This document shows, piece by piece, positions 1-12,060 of a stretch of 64,000 bases of DNA. Position 1 is the first letter of the stretch; each line of letters begins with the position of its first letter. Source of the stretch: Topomyia yanbarensis (taxonomy: Eukaryota > Arthropoda > Insecta > Diptera > Culicidae); contig NC_080671.1 of the NCBI RefSeq assembly GCF_030247195.1, positions 215,058,943 through 215,122,942 of the forward strand. Direction: 5' to 3'. A program made the translations under genes and the position numbers. The notes under the pieces were generated by a model, which was given only the letters and a program-made list of their open reading frames with translations, ran no database searches and had not been told where the DNA came from.

Positions 1-560
1 GCCCGCCTTGAAAGACGGATCTTTCAACAAATCCTGAGATGTACTATTCAGTTCTGTGCTATGTTATGCTAATAATGAATTCACTTTTTATTGCTAATAT
101 TATACTAAGTCTGCTGCTGTTGAGATGTTTGAAGATTAGTGGAGTACCATGGGCGTCGAGAACGGGAGACTTGAGTTCGACTCCGTCAACTGCTACGCAG
201 CCGGCGTCGATAACCCAAGACCCGAACGACTCCGCTGGTCCCACCACTTACGTTCCTGCTGCTACTTCGATGTGTGTATGGTGGACTGTATAAACTGGTA
301 GACTCGATAGGATGAGTGCACGATTGCGTTGGTTCAGCGACTGAGCTGCTGGTTGGCTGAAGCCGTCGATAGTACAGCGGACCTGTGCGGCCGACTGGCT
401 GATATCATCTTCGATGGTGGTGATGAATGCTGGGATAAAAAGAGGAATGCTTTTTAAAAGGAAAAATGATACAATAAAATGACTTCCCTGGAACGAAGGC
501 CTTATGGAGGGTTGATGCGATGTATACGATGGGGGTCGAACCTGGTTGAATTTGGCACAA
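1..560. other. No gene recognised
   Basis: Mixed-composition sequence with short open frames on both strands. None resembles a known protein and none has convincing codon structure. The last bases lead directly into a 153-bp segment that is repeated downstream. Confidence 0.4.
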
Positions 561-736
561 TTCAACCCGATGAAATGCACCCGGGATGGGTGAGGACAAA
601 TACCACCAACGTTGTAGTACTTCCTTCTGCCAAAGCTGTTACTTTGGCTCTGTAGAATATTGGACTGATTAGGCTCCAGTGAGACTCTTCACTGGACTGA
701 AAATTATCTCTTGTGGCAAATTTTGCGTGGAATGCC

Positions 737-1051
<315 letters not shown>

Positions 1052-1159
1052 TTCAACCCGATGAAATGCACCCGGGATGGGTGAGGACAAATACCACCAA
1101 CGTTGTAGTACTTCCTTCTGCCAAAGCTGTTACTTTGGCTCTGTAGAATATTGGACTGA

Positions 1160-1930
1160 TTACGCTCCAGTGAGACTCTTCACTGGACTGAAAATTATCT
1201 CTTGAGATCTCCAACGACCATTCGTTGGAATGAGTGATGAAAGATGTAGAATAGTATCGAAAGTCGGATAATCTGATGACGTCAGAGTGGGTTGCCTTTG
1301 AACCACCGTACGAGTAGATTACTCGTTCCATTTAGAAATTGTGATTAGAAGAGGAAAAGGACTTTCAGTGTGTAGAATCTTCAGTGCCCAGCAAGGCTGG
1401 ACACATACTTAAATTTTACCTGGACGAAATATGAGTTGCGCATCCTCTTCCTATTCAATACACAGCAGCCGTACTATCTCATTTCAATGCTGATTTGAAT
1501 AGTGAAAATAACCGGTCCGTTTTAGTCAGTAAAACCCTTCACTGGACTGTGATTATGTGATTATTTTCCATATGTTCCAAATGAACTTCGTTGGATTAAT
1601 GAACGTAACATTTTGAGCAAGAATTATGTGATGACACCATGGTGTATGCTCTAGGACCTAATACTGGTGCAGCCTCTTCATGTTCACGGTAGTCTACACA
1701 GCCACTGGAAGGCTAAGTGAAGCTGGTGTGGTTCGTCCTTGAGCCACTGTACAAGTAAATTTCTCGATCAAATAGTAAATTGTGGATTGAAAGGTGAAAA
1801 ACAAAACTTCAGTGTGTAGCGACTGTAGTGTCCAGTTGGCCAGACACATACTCTAGGTAACCTAACCTGAACAACGACGATTCATGCTGTCCTTTCAATC
1901 CACTTGTGTGATTTGCATGTGGAATTATCT
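1160..1930. repeat. Diverged tandem duplication, roughly 370-440-bp unit
   Basis: Blocks recur in the same order. CTTCACTGGACTG occurs at about 1178 and 1539. A block reading ACTTTCAGTGTGTAG, followed by a variant of CCAGCAAGGCTGGACACATA, occurs near 1358 and again near 1808. The copies are clearly diverged, with indels. No coding capacity is seen. Confidence 0.55.
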
Positions 1931-2004
1931 GATGGATGAGTTAAAACTAGGACCAGTGAATGATGAGTCTGCCTTTATCCTGTTGCTGACTTTGTTTTGT
2001 GAAA

Positions 2005-2754
2005 TTAGTAATTGGTATGGCGATTAAAAGTGTCAATAACGACAAAATAATTCATGTTTATTAAATAGGAATTGGCTTCGTGCCCCAAATTAAAGAATTC
2101 TTTAAAGACAGTACTGTTGTGTAGTGCAGTGTGTAGCAAAGCGTGATGGTTTCCGAAGCACCACATGCATCGCGACTCTTGTTCGCAGTGCTCAGCGTGA
2201 TGATTGTTCGAAAAACAGTTGCAGCAAATACCTTGTTTTTGGGCGAATTCCACTCTCTTCGTCGGCGGCAACTGTTTGAACTCATAGCAGCCGAACAAGA
2301 AGGGACGGTCTGTGCAGAAGTAGCACTTTGGTGGAATTACCTTTCGTATCTGTTGATTCGCCTCCACCTTCCGAATTACCACTGTCTTGGTGATTGCCTT
2401 CTCCGCTCTGCGTGCCCGTTGCAGCAAATATAAATAGGTGTCCTCCAGCATACCGTCGGCGCCATAAACAACGCCAGTTCCATCGGCGCCACTCGTTGAA
2501 GTTGCACTTTTACGCCACCACTTCTCCACCAGTTCCGTCGATGCCCTTAACCAGGCTGCCTCTCGAGTAGCTGTGCTGCCGCAAATGCCGATCTGTTGCG
2601 ATACAGCCACTAGTTGCTTCGCCATCGCTCGATGAGATGCGATCCCGGTCGTATCCGATGAAAATTTGCTCATTATTCTTATAAAATTATCAATTCCGAA
2701 AACACGTGCTTCACGTGTTGACCGATTTATCACATTAGTTGTCTGATTTGACAC
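2005..2754 (-). pseudogene. BEL/Pao gag fragment (249 aa)
   Basis: The open frame encodes a 249-residue protein. Its second half has the cysteine/histidine arrangement of BEL/Pao Gag: CYFC, then FKQLPPTKRVEF, ICCNC, NHHAEHC, CMWC and NHHALLH. In that family this region binds nucleic acid. Family Gag proteins are usually much longer and joined to a protease-RT polyprotein. Here the frame ends soon after the last motif and no pol follows, so I call it a remnant. The start methionine follows the leader and may be the native one. No host neighbour is involved. Confidence 0.75.
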
Positions 2755-3430
2755 TTGGCATCCACTGACGTTTAGCGCACGGTGTATGGATTGTTAGCAG
2801 GTTGTCGTACTTCGGGTTTCGCCCGTATTGAAATACCCATTGTAGAACGATAGGTGTGAACATTTTAGTTATCGGGATGGAGCGTTCACTCGCGATTAAA
2901 ATTGTCAGTTCAGTTGATGCTGACGAATTGTAAAGTCACGTAATATGTTAGCACAAAATGGCGAGCTGACGCTTCAATTAACCTTACAAATGGCGCTGTA
3001 CTGTTCTTTTTCGCGAATTTGTCTTCAAGCGCACGTTTTTTCATTAGACGATTGAAACATTAATTTTCTGATTTCACTGTGTTATACTGTTTCATTTGGG
3101 GTAGACTTTTTCGCCTGATCAAGTACATGGCTGGGCACACACACTTTGTGACGCGCATCGCCACGCTATCTGGTTTCTTTTCACCAGCCGATTTTAATTA
3201 AACACTGTTCTGTTTTCTTGTAGTGCAAAATACATTTAACACTAGCACATAGCGACGCGCATCGCCACTTAACCTGGCTTCTTTTCGCCATCTGATGTTC
3301 TTTGGTGCGGCATTTTTCTGTCCTGTCTCGGACTAGCTGAATAACTTGACCACGATATTCAGCGACATTGTTCGATATTTCTCACACGGTTCGCGACCGA
3401 AAGGAACGTATTGAAAACCGACAGCGTATG

Positions 3431-3449
3431 AATCCGGTTCGAAGGACCA
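3431..3449 (-). promoter_or_regulatory. Primer-binding site of the BEL/Pao remnant
   Basis: The plus strand reads AATCCGGTTCGAAGGACCA. This looks like the 3' end of a tRNA, with a T-loop-like GGTTCGAA and a terminal CCA, so the minus strand carries the complement as a PBS. It lies four bases from the LTR edge, on the correct side for a minus-strand element. I do not assign the tRNA. Confidence 0.65.
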
Positions 3450-3453
3450 AAAA

Positions 3454-3961
3454 TGTTCGCGCACATTCAAGCGTCTGTAGAGCTGTCGGATATTTAAGAC
3501 GAGGGAAACTGTTTAGTTCGGGGTGCAGTAAGAACTCGCGGTTACATAACTAAATTCAGAGGGTTTATTGAGGAGAAGTACTTGTGTGCACATGCACTAT
3601 ACGTATATCAGTATTAAGATTGAAATCTGTTCAGTATATAATTCAGTTGTATTAACTCTTCGACTTGTATAAATTGTGACTGTAGATAATGACTCTCGAT
3701 ACTAACTTTGAATTATGACTGACTGTTCTGATTGTAATTTGTACTATATATATATAGGTTGCTACCACTATTAGATGAACACAACTGTTCTGTTCAGGAA
3801 GTAAGAATCTTCTAGAATCTAGCTGTAGTATGGGTAACGAAACGCAACAAACTGTTCCGTAACGCCTATCTACTCGATTCATTATGCTATACCTAACTGG
3901 CCTGTACTACAGTGAAGTCTCACTACCTCGTATGAATCTAATTCAAAAGCTGGCGCAAACA
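3454..3961 (-). repeat. Putative 5' LTR (508 bp) of the BEL/Pao remnant
   Basis: The plus-strand boundaries are TGTTCGCGC at 3454 and GCGCAAACA at 3961. These are inverted complements with one mismatch, as expected for LTR ends (TG...CA). The PBS lies just outside one edge. Outside the other edge, sequence homologous to a repeat at 48.46 kb resumes, which fixes the outer boundary. No second LTR was found. Confidence 0.6.
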
Positions 3962-6900
3962 ATGTTCATTTGTGCGAACCTTCTGACGGCAATTTTTCTA
4001 ACTTATGACCATCGGATCGATCTGAAACATATCGGAAAATGAAAAGCGAAATAAATAACTCCAAGCAACGGCGTAGCCAAGAGAAGGTTTTGTGGTTTAA
4101 CACCATACAACCCTCCCCCCCCCCCATCACACCCAAATAATATTGGATTGAGGTTGAAAATTTATTGATGCAGACTGATTTAATTCAATATTACAATAAC
4201 AATTATCTGATCCGTAGATTAATAACCTGTTGTTGTAAACATCATGAGGACTTTTGATAAATTGTCGGAATGGGGTCCTGATATGTAACTGATCTATTGG
4301 TCTTGATTTCACAGTTGTCTAATTGCATCAACATCAAATTCCTGCCTGAAAACATTCCAATAGAAAATTCCAGAGTTCTGTAATCAATCATAATCCTCAG
4401 ATTTATTTTCAAATTGATCTCGTTTTTGTAGAGATGTACTGTAATAAGGGTCTTTATTTAATAGGAAGAGAAGTTAAAATTGATTTAATGTCCTTGAAAC
4501 ATAGAACTGCTCACCAAAAAAATGCATAACTTTCAACATTTGCTAAAAATGTTTTTGCCTTTCTCATTCACTCTAAAATTCGTCAATCTAATCCCGACCC
4601 GGAGGGTCGAGTATCATATGCCAATCGACTGAGTTCGTCGAGATCGGAAAATGTCTGTGTGTATGTGGAAAAAAATGTGACCTCTGTGTCTCAGAGATGG
4701 CTGGACCAATTTGCACAAAAATTGTCTCAAATTAAAGGTACAACCTTCCCATCGGATGCTATTGAAGTATACTACATGGGAAGTCATGTATAGGTCAAAT
4801 GTTTAAAAACAGTAATTCAACGTCAAGATAGCATCATTTTGATACCGCCAATTTCGGAGGTTTAGTATCCTCAATGAGTTTTGCAAACGTTAAACAGCGC
4901 ATCATTTGATAAAATAATTTTGACGGTATATCGTCCAAGAAGTATTTATGGTAAATTTTCTCAGGTTAATTTTCATGACTACAATAAAGTCTCAACAAAT
5001 TCGCTAAAGACACGAACTCTGTTACTATTTTCTGAAAAATTAATTCTGCATAATTTTAAAACTTCAAAAATTACGGTTTCGGAATTATGCCGTTTGGGCA
5101 GTATGATCGATTTTCACCAAACCCCCACCAAACCGAAGTTATGGCTACGCCGCTGACTTCAAGTAAGTAGAAAAAAAGTCGTTCTACACTCGTTCACAAG
5201 AAACTTCTTCGAATGCTGAATATCTATTATAATACATTGAAACTCCGATTTTATCAGCCAAATATGAACATATGTTTGATGGGCTCTAGCAGACGAACAA
5301 GACTGAATTCGAGTAAATCCTTTCTTGAGCATGTTTTCCTTATCATGAAGATGGAAATATGCAAAAATATAAAGTTCATCATAATCAGAAATAGTTATCA
5401 GACTACATCAAGGGACGGGAAGAATATTTTAACAGCTTCAGTTTATCATAAAGAAAAAAAATTGCCCGATTTAGTCAATGTCCCCATTTTGTCAGCCTAA
5501 AATACACCATGAGATTGATAAAAATGGGTCTTTATTGTATGTATTATTCACTGTGTTTCACATTAATAGGTACATTTCATTTTTGGGGATTTTTTTATTG
5601 CATCGAACTACAACAATTTTTAGGTTATTTTATAGACTTCTTCCAAAATTTAGCGAACCTATTCCAATTCGTATACCAATTAATTGGTATACTTAAGGGT
5701 TTATACGTTGCAGATAGAGAAAATACTGAAATTTTCAGCTTTTTTCCTACACAATATTACGAAAGCTTATTAAACAATTTTTCCTAATAAGTTTGTGAAA
5801 ATTATAAACTATTTGAATTTTTTTAACAGTCTAATTTTTTATTTAACCGTGATTTTTTAATAAATAGTGACCATCGCTTCACAACATAGTCTATTTTTCA
5901 TGGCTTGCGGTGAGCACGATCTCTCGAATTGCTGAACTGAAAATTATGGAATAGAAATTAATTTTTAGTATTCTTTACAGATTTAACTCGCCGCGCGGAT
6001 AGCTCTGAATTAGACCCGCTGGTGCCCTAAGACGATTTCGCTAGATTTTCAGAGCACTGTGCACCCAGTGTATTACCGCAAGTGACGGAAGGTTATCGAA
6101 AAGATTCGTGAAAATGAAAATTCCACTAATGATGATGATTTTCTCAAACGGTTCGTTTTCGAGAGGTTTTTATTTGTTCTTTGGCATTAGGATTAGCGAT
6201 AATAATTCAAATCAAGGATACTACTGGTAAGTCACCTTTAGAAAAAGTCGATGTCGAAGTAAAATTTGGAACTATGCACGCATGCACTTCAGAGATAGCG
6301 TGATATCAGGTGCGATTTCATTTCAACGCTTTTTTGTGAAAAGAGCGATACTTACAAATGTAAACATAAGGCTTTTTTCATACATGCGAATGAGGGCTTT
6401 GAAACGCAACAAATTTACCTAAAAATTTGGATTCTACGATATTGCTTTCTTAAACCACAGCAAAAAATACAACGGGCGAAACTGTATTTTTGTTTGTTTA
6501 TTTAAAGTTTCGCCCTCCACGCTCCATGCAAACAAACAGGGCGATACTTTTTTTTGCTAGCAGTTTAGAGGCGAAACTGTTTTTCGTATTTTTTAGGATT
6601 ATCAGCTGTAAATAGTAACAATGATCGCTATTGACAAAACCCGGACGAAATCGGTGGTGTAAAACGGTAGTTATTGTAAAAAAACGTAAGGACGATACTT
6701 CAATGCTGATAGGTGGGACCGAAAAAGTAAACAATCGCCAAAGGGGCGATACTATCATTTTGTCAATTTCAATAGCAAAAACAAATTTTAATTTAATGAT
6801 TTCAAATACTTTATTAAGTTTTGGGTTTCGATCACTGAATCATGCAATCTAGGATGTAAAAAACACAATAGTTCTTAAATAGGAAATAAAACCAAATCTG

Positions 6901-7363
6901 GAAATATTCACTGTTGATTTTCTTTGAATGGTATCACTGCTAGTATCGCCCTTTTCAAGAAAAAGCGTTGATTTCTTAGTTCTCAGTCGCGTTGGAAATT
7001 TGAGTAAAGTATAAACTTCAAATCGATTAAAAAAAAATTCGATTTTTTTGGCTCAGTACAATATCAGTTTTCCCACCACAATTTAGATCTTTTATTAACA
7101 GAGCATCAACAATAATTCGTTGGTATGTCTATTTTATGGGCCATTTTTTCGCTTTCCCATTGATTTGGTTTGAGATTTCTAGCACTGATGTTGTCCTATG
7201 CTGATTTGAGCGATTCTCTGAGTCTTGCCACTATCTCATGTAGTATGTGTTATCAAAAACATCGCGAAGCATCAAGTTCTAAATGTTCTCAAACGATATA
7301 ATATCCGAAGAGAGTAATAAGAGTTATAAGAAATGTCTCATCACACTGTTAGGTGGATTAAAA
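3962..7363. repeat. Dispersed repeat, copy A
   Basis: About 3.4 kb, closely matching 48458-52384 in the same orientation. Its last 1.2 kb also matches 46877-47794. It ends with a CACACTGTTAGGTGGATTAAA terminus (7343-7363) that recurs in inverted form elsewhere. It contains a mosquito-type cassette near 4545-4760 (CCCGGAGGGTCGAGT) and a nested MITE at 6325-6969. Relative to copy B it lacks about 740 bp near 4765. I see no credible protein and cannot name the family; it is probably a non-autonomous DNA element or a composite. Confidence 0.75.
6325..6969. mobile_element. MITE nested in repeat copy A
   Basis: Imperfect terminal inverted repeats of about 28 bp start AACGCTTTTT and include GAAAAGRGCGATACT. 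The 645-bp interior holds further inverted GGGCGAAACT / AGTTTCGCCC motifs and no ORF. Copy B carries a 406-bp version at 51549-51954. Copy C lacks the insert altogether, giving an empty site near 47370. The superfamily is not determined because the TSD is unclear. Confidence 0.7.
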
Positions 7364-8122
7364 GCGTTTATTAGCATTGAAAATGCTTTACTCTACTATA
7401 TGGGGCAGGGCTAGGTGTAAAACTAAAATTTGATTTCGAACTGCGTCACGAAAATGTGGCATAATTTTAAACAACTGTATCGCTGTCAATTGTTGATGGA
7501 TTTGCGTCATTTAAATACTAATAGATTCAGAGAAGTTCAAATTAAAAATTGGTTGCAACTGTACACTATTGAAAAAATTCGTATTATTGTAAAAACATAG
7601 GAAAAATGTAAGAAAGCAGACAATGTTTTCGCTTACGTTTTGTTGATTATTGATGTATTTTCATGATTCGAACACCAATAGATTCAGAAAATCTGTGTAT
7701 TTTATTAGCACACTATTGAAAAATCCGTAAATAGGAAAACATATACAATTTTCACAAATTTGCGCAAGACATTCCCTAACACGAAACTCATCTCGACATT
7801 CAAATACGTCCTACACAATTCATCGTTTGATATAAAAGGAATGTTTTTGGCCGAAAAAAATTGAAATTCCTTCATTGCCATGCCTGCTCTGCTGGTAGAA
7901 CCAGTTGGATTATCGCTATTGTTGCTTGTGGGATAGCTGTTATATCTTTCATTAGATCACGAACTACGGAAGGGGAACGTTTGTCTGTGTGCGCTGGAAG
8001 GATTTTGTTCGCAGCTTCAACGACAATGGCGGAACAGAAGCGAGATGGCGAATTGCTGGTTTATGCCGTGCGTGTAGTCTGTGCAGATTCCATAGGATTC
8101 TCCTAACGTATCCCAAAGCATA
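7364..8122. other. No feature recognised
   Basis: AT-rich sequence between two repeat blocks. A short plus-strand frame near 7861-8106 is open but resembles nothing I recognise. Confidence 0.4.
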
Positions 8123-8562
8123 GTTAGGGGAGACCGGGGCTAGTTGGCTGTGTTTTCAGTTTTCAGTTTTTACCGCTTTGATTTTGGTAGATCTTGTAAA
8201 GTAGAACACGTTGCATGAAAGGGTAGAGTGTTGGCAACATCTCTGAATTTTATGACAATGTTTGATACGTTGTCTTCATTTCTAGAGACAAAAATATGTG
8301 ACGCGGAAAAGCCACCAACTTACCCCAGCATCGGGGTTAGTTGGCGGACTGCCAGAAAATAAGCAATCCAATGAAAATACAATTACATAATTCATTTCAA
8401 TAAAACTCTATAGTATTCGACACTTTACATTATATTTCAGTCTCAATACCTGTCCCCTGCATTGACGAGAGACACAAGAAAAAGTTTCTCTTACTGTGGA
8501 GTGAATTTCAGAAATAATTATATATGGTGACTATTTTCGCACTATAAATAGTACACTGAAGT

Positions 8563-8790
8563 CTTTTTATGCGGTTTTTTATGCGATTTTTTATATGCGG
8601 ATTTTCAAAGTTATGCGGTTTTTTTTATGCGGATTTTCAAAGTTATGCGGTTTTTTAATGCGGATTTTCAAAGTTATGCAGTTTTTTTATGCGGATTTTC
8701 CAAGTTATGCGGTTTTTTATGCGGATTTTCAAAGTTATGCGGTTTTTATGCGGATTTTCAAAGTTATGCGATTCTTTTTATGCAGCTTCC
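8563..8790 (+). repeat. ATGCGG minisatellite, block 1
   Basis: About eight units of roughly 28 bp, each reading TTATGCGGATTTTCAAAG with a variable T run. It lies just inside the left TIR and shares the TATGCGG core with the TIR itself. Confidence 0.9.
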
Positions 8791-8806
8791 TTTTAATTTT
8801 TAGGGC

Positions 8807-11410
8807 ATCACCTGAAGCGACTTTTATCGAAAGATAGATCCTCGTGTATGCACATGCTTAAACAAAAGACATAAAATGTTTATATCTATATTTTGGATTA
8901 TAAATTAGTAGTCTTTGGGTTAAGGATATGAGAATCATTCTTGATGCAGTGAAAATAAAAACAGAAAATGACTGAATACCTTTTTACCTTTCTCATAATA
9001 AAACTTATGCAATCGGTCGGAATTTAGACTTTTTAACTGAGGCCCGCAGAGCCGAATCTCTTATACCATTCGACTCAGTTCGGCGAGATCGGAAAAAAAA
9101 TCTCTGAGCGTGTATTTTTTTACTTGGTGGTAAAGCTTTTACGCCGACCCGGCACACGTTCAATAGTTAGACCATACTACCAATTTCGTCCATCGTGTGC
9201 CAGAGTAAGGGACTCTGAACAGAGAAGATAACTCTGAACCGGTGGCTTCCGGTTCACTGGTGCCCCAAATACCCTGGTGGTTTGTCGCGTTCGGTGCTAC
9301 TATGCGTAGTACCTGACAGTGGAGCTAGCCTACCTCGGCGGAGAGTTCCCCGACGAACGAATGTCTCCTGCAATCGTTAACGGACACGTTATTCTTCTTT
9401 AGATGTAGTCCGGCAGAATGCCGAGGTCAGTCCAGTGATTCTCGGTGGAGGATTGCGTCCGGTAGAATCTTCCTACTCCGACGAAGAGTTCCCCGGCAGT
9501 GGAAGATCTTCCAAAACCGATGCTACCCGGGCAGATGCCGAGGTCGGTCCTGCAATTCTGGGTGGAGGATGACTTCCACTTGACAGGCGCCCCGACGAGC
9601 ATCTGCCGGAGCTACTTCCCGATCTACTCGAACTAGTCCCCGCCGGTGGGTCTACTCACACGGAGAAATTTCCCGACGTTGAAATTTCTCTCGAAATCGT
9701 TATCTCGATGCTGGTCGGTTAGGTGCCGAAGTCTGTCTTGCGATTCCGGGGAGTCACGGTTCCGACAGCATAAGTCATTAAGTGACTTTACGCTTGTCTG
9801 GACATGCCGCAGACTCAGGTGATTCGCATTTCATGCCAAAAGGTCCTGACTCCTGTGTTGCAGAAGAAAAAGAGTTAAGTAGCCGGAAAACTCTAAGCTT
9901 GCTCATATGACCCTACTCCACATCCTACTTTTCTAAACTTTCTTACTTCAAATCCTTGCTCTTTCTTGAGTATTATGGCTCTTAATATTGATAAATATTT
10001 CACACCTTATGCGTTTTTTATGCGAATTTTCAAAATTATGCAGGTTTTTATGCCGATTTTCAAAGTTATGCGGTTTTACTTTATGCGGATTTTCAAAGTT
10101 ATGCGGTTTTTTTATGCGGATTTTCAAAGTTATGCGGTTTTTTAAGCGGATTTTCAAAGTTATGCGGTTTTTATGCGGATTTTCAAAGTTATGCGATTCT
10201 TTTTATGCAGCTTCCTTTTATTTTTAAGGAATCACCTGAAGCGACTTTTATCGAAATATAGATCCTCGTGAATGCACATGCTTAAACAAAAGACATAAAA
10301 TGTTTATATCTATATTTTGGATTATGGATTACTAGTCTTTGGGTTAAGGATATGAGAATCATTCTTGATGCAGTGAAAATAAAAACAGAAAATGACTGAA
10401 TACCTTTTTACCTTTCTCATAATAAAACTTATGCAATCGGTCGGAATTTCGACTTTTTTACCGATGCCCGCAGAGCCGAATCTCTTATACCATTCGACTC
10501 AGTTCGGCGAGATCGGAAAAAAGTCTCTGAGCGTGTATTTTTTTACTTGGTGGTAAAGCTTTTACGCCGACCCGGCACACGTTCAATAGTTGGACCATAC
10601 TACCAATTTCGTCCATCGTGTGCCAGAGTAAGGGACTCTGAACAGAGAAGATAACTCTGAACCGGTGGCTTCCGGTTCACTGGTGGTTTGTCGCGTTCGG
10701 TGCTACTATACGTAGTCCCCCCGACGGTGGAGCTAGCCTACCTCGGCGGAGAGTTCCCCGACGAACGAATGTCTCCTGCAACCGTTGACGGACACGTTAT
10801 TCTTCTTTAGATGTAGTCCGGCAGAATGCCGAGGTCAGTCCAGTGATTCTCGGTGGAGGATTGCGTCCGGTAGAATCTTCCTACTCCGACGAAGAGTTCC
10901 CCGGCAGTGGAAGATCTTCCAAAACCGATGCTACCTGGGCAGATGCCGAGGTCGGTCCTGCAATTCTGGGTGGAGGATGACTTCCACTTGACAGGCGCCC
11001 CGACGAGCATCTGCCGGAGCTACTTCCCGATCTACTCGAACTAGTCCCCGCCGGTGGGCCTAGTCTACTCACACGGAGAAATTTCCCGACGTTGAAATTT
11101 CTCTCGAAATCGTTATCTCGATGCTGGTCGGTTAGGTGCCGAAGTCTGTCTTGCGATTCCGGGGAGTCACGGTTCCGACAGCATAAGTCATTAAGTAACT
11201 TTACGCTTGTCTGGACATGCCGCAGACTCAGGTCCTGACTCCTGTGTTGCAGAAGAAAAAGAGTTAAGTAGCCGGAAAACTCTAAGCTTGCTTATATGAC
11301 CCTACTCCACACCCTACTTTTCTAAACTTTCTTACTTTAAATCCTTGCTCTTCCTTCAGTATTATGGCTCTTAATATTGAAAAATATTTCACACCTTATG
11401 CGTTTTTTAT
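8807..11410. repeat. 1.4-kb tandem duplication inside the TIR element
   Basis: The segment starting ATCACCTGAAGCGAC at 8807 recurs at 10231 (offset 1424), and the copies remain collinear up to the next minisatellite. The second copy lacks GTGATTCGCATTTCATGCC and one other short block and has a few base changes. Each copy contains the mosquito-type cassette and two or three diverged GC-rich subrepeats around GAGAGTTCCCCGACGA and GAAGAGTTCCCCGGCAG. Frames open here are short and occur in both copies; I do not call genes. Confidence 0.85.
10003..10205 (+). repeat. ATGCGG minisatellite, block 2
   Basis: The same roughly 28-bp units (TTATGCGGATTTTCAAAG) at the junction between the two 1.4-kb copies, where unequal exchange between blocks would place it. 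Confidence 0.9.
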
Positions 11411-11556
11411 GCGAATTTTCAAAATTATGCAGTTTTTTATACGGATTTTCAAAGTTATGCGGTTTTTTTATGCGGATTTTCAAAGTTATGCGGTTTTTTA
11501 TGCGGATTTTCAAAGTTATGCGGTTTTTTATGCGAATTTTTTTATGCGGTACGTAT
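11394..11556 (+). repeat. ATGCGG minisatellite, block 3
   Basis: A third block of the same units, running into the right TIR through GCGGTACGTATCCCCCGC. The TACGCGG-type element at 23.4-23.9 kb ends in nearly the same way. Confidence 0.9.
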
Positions 11557-11628
11557 CCCCCGCATAAAAAAAAACTTCAGTGTACCGCCAACTTGCCCCG
11601 TGTGCGTTACCGCCAACTTACCCCAACC

Positions 11629-12060
11629 GCATATTTTGTAAAAACCGATTTAATCCACCTAGCAGTGAGATGAGACATTTCTTACACATTCACTATTGGA
11701 TTAGTTTGCAGAACTCACGAGAAGTAGGCACACAACTAGAGGTGGGATGAAAACAGTTTCTAGTCTTGCACGAAAAAAATCTCGAATAAACTGAATAAAT
11801 TATAGAAATCAACAAAACGACCGAAATAAAAAAGTAAAGCAAAAATGAAACAATAGGTTTTTAAATTCATAAATGAGTAGAAAAATTAATGTAAATCAAA
11901 ATTATAGTGTATATTATAATCAAATTAGATTAGGTTATTACATAAAAATTAAGATTATATTTAGAAATTGTTAAAAGAATAATAGAATAAATTGACTCAT
12001 ACTAACAAATTGAATGTAATAAAACGAATGACTGAACATGAAATGCATACAATTAAAGAT
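11629..12060. other. AT-rich sequence, no gene
   Basis: It begins with TTAATCCACCTAGCAGTGAG (11651-11670), a relative of the terminal motif of repeats A, B and C in inverse orientation. The rest is AT-rich and leads into the 9-mer array. Confidence 0.45.

Larger units (their letters stand above)
2005..3961 (-). mobile_element. BEL/Pao retrotransposon remnant
   Basis: Reading the minus strand, the order is LTR (3961 to 3454), primer-binding site (3449 to 3431), untranslated leader, and a gag fragment (2754 to 2005). Protease, RT, integrase and the second LTR are missing, so this is a 5' remnant. The family call rests on the gag zinc-binding region. Its left end passes into unrelated diverged repeats. 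Its right end abuts copy A of a dispersed repeat, which looks interrupted by the LTR. Confidence 0.7.
8554..11582. mobile_element. TA-flanked TIR element built from an ATGCGG minisatellite (3.0 kb)
   Basis: The ends are CACTGAAGTCTTTTTATGCGG on the left and CCGCATAAAAAAAAACTTCAG then TG on the right, with a TA dinucleotide outside each end (8552-8553 and 11583-11584). A TA duplication with short TIRs is the Tc1/mariner-type signature. The interior has three minisatellite blocks separated by two copies of a 1.4-kb segment. No transposase was found. The related 493-bp element at 23397 has the same architecture. Confidence 0.75.
8123..11628. mobile_element. Possible outer MITE interrupted by the 3.0-kb TIR element
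   Basis: The left flank (from 8123) reads GTTAGGGGAGACCGGGGC, then TAGTTGG. The right flank (11585-11628) contains CCGCCAACTTACCCCAAC, which is similar when reverse-complemented (GTTGGGGTAAGTTGGCGG). This fits a host MITE of about 470 bp (8123-8551 plus 11585-11628) split by the TA-flanked insertion at 8554. The TIR match is loose and no TSD was identified. Confidence 0.35.

Noticed and set aside
3431..3449. A tRNA gene at the tRNA-like 3' end
   Set aside because: Only 19 bases match a tRNA 3' end, next to an LTR edge. This is a primer-binding site.
3368..3553. 61-codon plus-strand frame in the BEL/Pao leader and LTR
   Set aside because: Runs across the PBS and LTR edge of a minus-strand element and has no similarity.
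8570..8790. Regularly spaced repeats that could look like a CRISPR array
   Set aside because: The units are contiguous tandem copies without unique spacers, in a eukaryotic genome and inside a TIR element.
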